The notes under the pieces: generated by a model
The model's database searches: none
What the model was told of the DNA's origin: nothing
What the model saw: only the letters and a program-made list of their open reading frames with translations
Shown: piece by piece, positions 61,533 to 64,000 of the stretch
Position numbering within the stretch: the first letter of the stretch is position 1
Layout: every line of letters starts with the position of its first letter
Made by a program: the position numbers and the translations under genes
DNA from: Stenotrophomonas sp. Iso1
Lineage (GTDB): Bacteria; Pseudomonadota; Gammaproteobacteria; Xanthomonadales; Xanthomonadaceae
DNA: 64,000 nt
Assembly: GCF_027497995.1 (NCBI RefSeq)
Contig: NZ_JAODBT010000001.1
Span: 1,514,488-1,578,487, forward strand
Direction: 5' to 3'

Positions 61533-62288
61533 ATGATCGTCAATACCGCCGCCTACCATTTCGTCCCTCTTCCCGATGCTGACGCGCTCAATGCGGTGTT
61601 GCTGGAGCGTGCCAAGGCGCAGGAGCTGCGCGGCACCATCCTGGTGGCGGGTGAGGGTATCAATCTGTTCCTGGCTGGCAGCCGTGAAGGTGTTGATGCC
61701 TTTTACGCGGCGCTGAAGGCTGACGCGCGCTTTGCCGACATGCGTGTCAAATACAGCTATAGCCAGATGCAGCCATTCGCGCGGCTCAAGGCCAAGGTCA
61801 AGACAGAGATCATCAGTTTCCGCCGTGATGATGGCCAGCCGCTCGATTACCCGCGTGCGCCCAGTGTCGCTCCGACCACCGTGCAGCGTTGGTTGCAGCA
61901 GGGCCATGACGACGGCGGTAAGCGCGTGGTGATGCTCGACACGCGCAACGAGCAGGAGTTCGCGCACGGTACCTTTACCGGCGCATTGACCCTGCCAATC
62001 GCTAAATTCACCGACCTGCCGGCCGCACTTGAGCCGCACCGTGAGGACCTGGCTGACGCCACCGTGGTGAGTTTCTGCACCGGCGGCATCCGTTGTGAAA
62101 AGGCCGCGTTGTGGATGCAGAACGGCGGCATGCATAACGTGTTGCAGCTGGAAGGCGGCATTCTGGGTTACTTCGAGGAAGTGGGCGGCGAAGGCTATGA
62201 CGGCCGTTGCTTCGTCTTTGACGAGCGCGTGGCGCTGGACGCGCAGCTGCAGCCGTTGGTGGATCGCGACGAAAGCCAAGCGGCCTGA
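61533..62288 (+). CDS. TrhO-like rhodanese-domain protein
   Basis: The 251-residue protein has the TrhO (YceA) architecture: an N-terminal acylphosphatase-like part (LRGTILVAGEGINLFLAGSR) followed by a rhodanese domain with VVMLDTRNEQEFAHGTFTGA. The active loop is CTGGIRC (C182 and C188). TrhO uses prephenate-independent oxygen chemistry to hydroxylate uridine 34 of tRNA. Compared with E. coli TrhO (about 350 residues) the cysteine-rich C-terminal extension is missing, so function may differ and the cautious name is sulfurtransferase. The start at MIVNTAAYHF is unambiguous. It lies 38 bases after the DUF6164 gene. Confidence 0.88.
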   Translation: MIVNTAAYHFVPLPDADALNAVLLERAKAQELRGTILVAGEGINLFLAGSREGVDAFYAALKADARFADMRVKYSYSQMQPFARLKAKVKTEIISFRRDDGQPLDYPRAPSVAPTTVQRWLQQGHDDGGKRVVMLDTRNEQEFAHGTFTGALTLPIAKFTDLPAALEPHREDLADATVVSFCTGGIRCEKAALWMQNGGMHNVLQLEGGILGYFEEVGGEGYDGRCFVFDERVALDAQLQPLVDRDESQAA

Positions 62289-62444
62289 GGTCGGACAAGG
62301 CCAATAGGCCGGAGAGAGTGGGCGGCCGCAGCCCGTTCTCAGGGCGACAGGTAGTCTCATTGCGGAAAACAGCGTTCAGGCTACAGCGGTTCCTTTACGA
62401 TCCAGCGGCCCCATGTCGTTTCCATCATCTCTGGAAGCCGCCGC

Positions 62445-63437
62445 ATGATTCCTCTTTCCGTTCTCGATCTGGCCCCCGTCTGTGAAGGCTCCAGCCCACG
62501 GCAGGCCTTTGGCAACATGCTTGATCTGGCCCAGCACGCTGAACGCTGGGGCTACCGCCGTTTTTGGCTGGCTGAGCATCACAACATGCCGGGTATCGCC
62601 AGCGCCGCTACCTCGGTGCTGATCGGCCATGTGGCGGGTGGCACGTCGACCATCCGTGTCGGCGCCGGCGGCATCATGTTGCCCAATCACTCGCCACTCC
62701 AAGTGGCCGAACAGTTCGGCACGTTGGCCTCGCTTTATCCGGGGCGCATTGATCTGGGCCTCGGCCGCGCGCCGGGTACCGATCACGCCACCGCGCGCGC
62801 GTTGCGTCGCTATTTCGACAGCGCCGACCAGTTCCCGCAGGACGTGACCGAGCTGTTGCATTACTTCGCGCCGGCGCAGCCGGGGCAGAGCGTGCAGGCC
62901 GTGCCGGGCGCGGGCGTGGATGTGCCGGTGTGGTTGCTGGGCTCCAGCCTGTTCAGTGCGCGGCTGTCGGCAGCGATGGGTTTGTCGTTTGCCTTCGCCT
63001 CGCACTTCGCGCCGGATTCCATGGATGAAGCACTGGCGCTGTATCGCCGCGACTTCAAGCCGTCTGAGCACCTGCGTGAGCCTTACGCGATCTTGGCGTT
63101 GAATGTCGTTGCCAGCGAGTCAGAGGCCGAGTCGCGGCGTCTGTTCACCACGCAGCAGCAGAGCTTTGTGAATCTGCGTCGTGGGCGCCCCGGGCAGATT
63201 CCGCCGCCGGTGGAAGACATCGAGGCGTTCTGGGAGCCGCATGAAAAGAGCGGCGTGGAGCGGGCATTGGCGTGCACGGTGCTGGGCGATCCTGCTCAGG
63301 TGGCCGAGGGGCTGCAGGCATTCGCGCAGCGTCATCGTCCGGACGAAATGCTGCTGACTGCCAACATCTTCGACCATGCCGCGCGGCTGCGTTCGTTTGA
63401 GCTGGCCATGCAGGCATGGCAAGCATCACACGCGTAA
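62445..63437 (+). CDS. LLM class flavin-dependent oxidoreductase
   Basis: A 330-residue luciferase-like monooxygenase family protein. Signature segments are [60 protein letters not shown] and [20 protein letters not shown]. It is closest to the YhbW-like group, whose substrate is not known. The protein is soluble and should need FMN from a reductase. It has its own promoter region of 156 bases and is followed by a hairpin terminator. Confidence 0.92.
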   Translation: MIPLSVLDLAPVCEGSSPRQAFGNMLDLAQHAERWGYRRFWLAEHHNMPGIASAATSVLIGHVAGGTSTIRVGAGGIMLPNHSPLQVAEQFGTLASLYPGRIDLGLGRAPGTDHATARALRRYFDSADQFPQDVTELLHYFAPAQPGQSVQAVPGAGVDVPVWLLGSSLFSARLSAAMGLSFAFASHFAPDSMDEALALYRRDFKPSEHLREPYAILALNVVASESEAESRRLFTTQQQSFVNLRRGRPGQIPPPVEDIEAFWEPHEKSGVERALACTVLGDPAQVAEGLQAFAQRHRPDEMLLTANIFDHAARLRSFELAMQAWQASHA

Positions 63438-63447
63438 AAGCAGCGCC

Positions 63448-63474
63448 CTTGTAGCAACGGCTTGGGCCGCGAAA
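63448..63474. repeat. Possible short REP-like sequence
   Basis: CTTGTAGCAACGGCTTGGGC plus CGCGAAA resembles the GTAG-headed extragenic palindromes of Stenotrophomonas and Pseudomonas, but only a 4-base stem is intact. Only one copy is seen in the window. Confidence 0.3.
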
Positions 63475-63495
63475 CCAGACGCCTGCGGCATCACG

Positions 63496-63518
63496 GAAGC
63501 CTGCACTCTGCAGGCTTC
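63496..63518 (+). terminator. Hairpin after the LLM oxidoreductase gene
   Basis: GAAGCCTGCA and TGCAGGCTTC form a perfect 10-base stem with a 3-base loop, followed by TGTCCTG. It lies 58 bases after the stop codon. A second perfect hairpin (GCTGCCGTT/AACGGCAGC, 63564-63586) lies just beyond the convergent gene's stop. Confidence 0.6.
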
Positions 63519-63590
63519 TGTCCTGATCAGTCAGCGTGGTGGTGGATGCCCGCTCCTGGAGCGGCTGCCGTTTGTATAACGGCAGCGGCG

Positions 63591-64000
63591 TCAGCCACCG
63601 GTCCAGCGCTGTACCAAGTCGATCACGCCAGTCACCAACTGGCCCGAGCTCAGGCCGAAGAACAGCACTGCCGCGACGGCCGCCGCCCAGTTGACCAGCA
63701 TCAATGCACCGTCGCGTTCAATCAGTGCCAGCGCGAACAGCAACAGCTGGAAGCCGAACAGATAGTTGGTGAACGGGATCGGCAGCGACAGCAGCAGGCC
63801 GACCAGAAGCAGCAGGACGCCGGTAAACATCCGCGCGGGGAGCGGGCTGATCAGCAGCGGCAAGCGCGGCTTGAGCATGCGGTCCAGCCGTCGCAACGGG
63901 CGGCCGATCTTGCCGAGGAATGTATGCATGGTGCCGCGCTTGGGGCCGCGTCTGGCAATGAAACCGGGTAGCCATGGCCGCGACAAGCCACACAGCAGTT
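63591..64000 (-). CDS. ExoD-like membrane protein, N-terminus outside window
   Basis: The frame reads leftward from the right edge of the window to a TGA at 63591 and stays open at the edge, so about one third of the protein is missing. The visible 135 residues contain GLSRPWLPGFIARR, then several hydrophobic helices: PARMFTGVLLLLVGLLLSLP, LFGFQLLLFALALIERDGAL and NWAAAVAAVLFFGLSSGQLV. This matches the C-terminal part of ExoD-type exopolysaccharide biosynthesis proteins. ExoD is required for symbiotic polysaccharide production in rhizobia; its exact activity is not known. The TTG and other codons near 63986 are not taken as starts because the frame continues upstream with conserved sequence. 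Confidence 0.8.
   Translation of the reverse strand, partial: LLCGLSRPWLPGFIARRGPKRGTMHTFLGKIGRPLRRLDRMLKPRLPLLISPLPARMFTGVLLLLVGLLLSLPIPFTNYLFGFQLLLFALALIERDGALMLVNWAAAVAAVLFFGLSSGQLVTGVIDLVQRWTGG

Overview
The window is a GC-rich stretch of a gammaproteobacterial chromosome. The gene content and order point to the family Xanthomonadaceae, most likely Stenotrophomonas, Xanthomonas or a close relative. The supporting evidence is a solitary rnfB-type gene near metG, the leuS-lptE-holA-nadD-rsfS-rlmH block, families common in xanthomonads (DUF885, DUF502, DUF2968, DUF6164, the permease-M1 peptidase fusion), and dispersed CTCTCCCGC/GCGGGAGAGGGG repeats. The genus is an inference; no rRNA or species marker is present. 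Nothing looks like a prophage, a complete insertion sequence or a CRISPR array.

Layout. 1-9.8 kb: end of an unknown gene, an RnfB-like ferredoxin, a HAD phosphatase, metG, a secreted DUF2147 protein, and a two-gene ABC operon (ATPase plus permease fused to an M1 peptidase), with three copies of a dispersed palindromic repeat. 9.7-15.9 kb: a short tandem repeat, a DUF885-serine hydrolase-VOC operon, DUF502, an unknown membrane-anchored protein and a DUF4442 hotdog protein. 16-20.3 kb: a translationally coupled FecR/LysM protein and CHASE2-GGDEF diguanylate cyclase, then a CnoX-like thioredoxin. 20.6-33 kb: DUF2968 and a compact minus-strand Flp/Tad pilus locus running flp-tadV-tadE-cpaB-cpaC-tadZ-tadA-tadB-tadC-tadD-DUF3613-tadG. 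33.5-39.3 kb, on the plus strand: an AraC-type regulator, a 1240-residue trimeric autotransporter adhesin, and a lipoprotein with a BamE-like plus OmpA domain order like the TpgA partner of the Acinetobacter adhesin AtaA. Pilus, regulator, adhesin and helper therefore form one contiguous surface-attachment region of about 18 kb.

39.5-50.8 kb is mostly housekeeping: a probable pseudogene, DUF998, leuS-lptE-holA-nadD-rsfS-rlmH, two identical convergent tRNA-Asn genes, an orphan GspH/FimT pseudopilin, uvrB and tRNA-Val. 50.8-56.2 kb holds an Old Yellow Enzyme, a gene-poor stretch of about 0.9 kb, a short CcoG-like iron-sulphur protein with a small membrane partner, and hemN. Between the last two lies a perfect FNR/Anr box followed by a second near-consensus one, so oxygen-responsive control of haem synthesis is likely. 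56.2-64 kb: tRNA-Leu, a UDP-sugar dehydrogenase, a glutamate-synthase-like flavoprotein, a HI0933-type flavoprotein, an FKBP lipoprotein, DUF6164, a TrhO-like rhodanese, an LLM flavin oxidoreductase, and an ExoD-like gene cut by the right edge.

Starts were chosen from Shine-Dalgarno spacing, signal peptides and stop/start overlaps. Function calls come from motifs and family resemblance recognised by eye. No database search was run.
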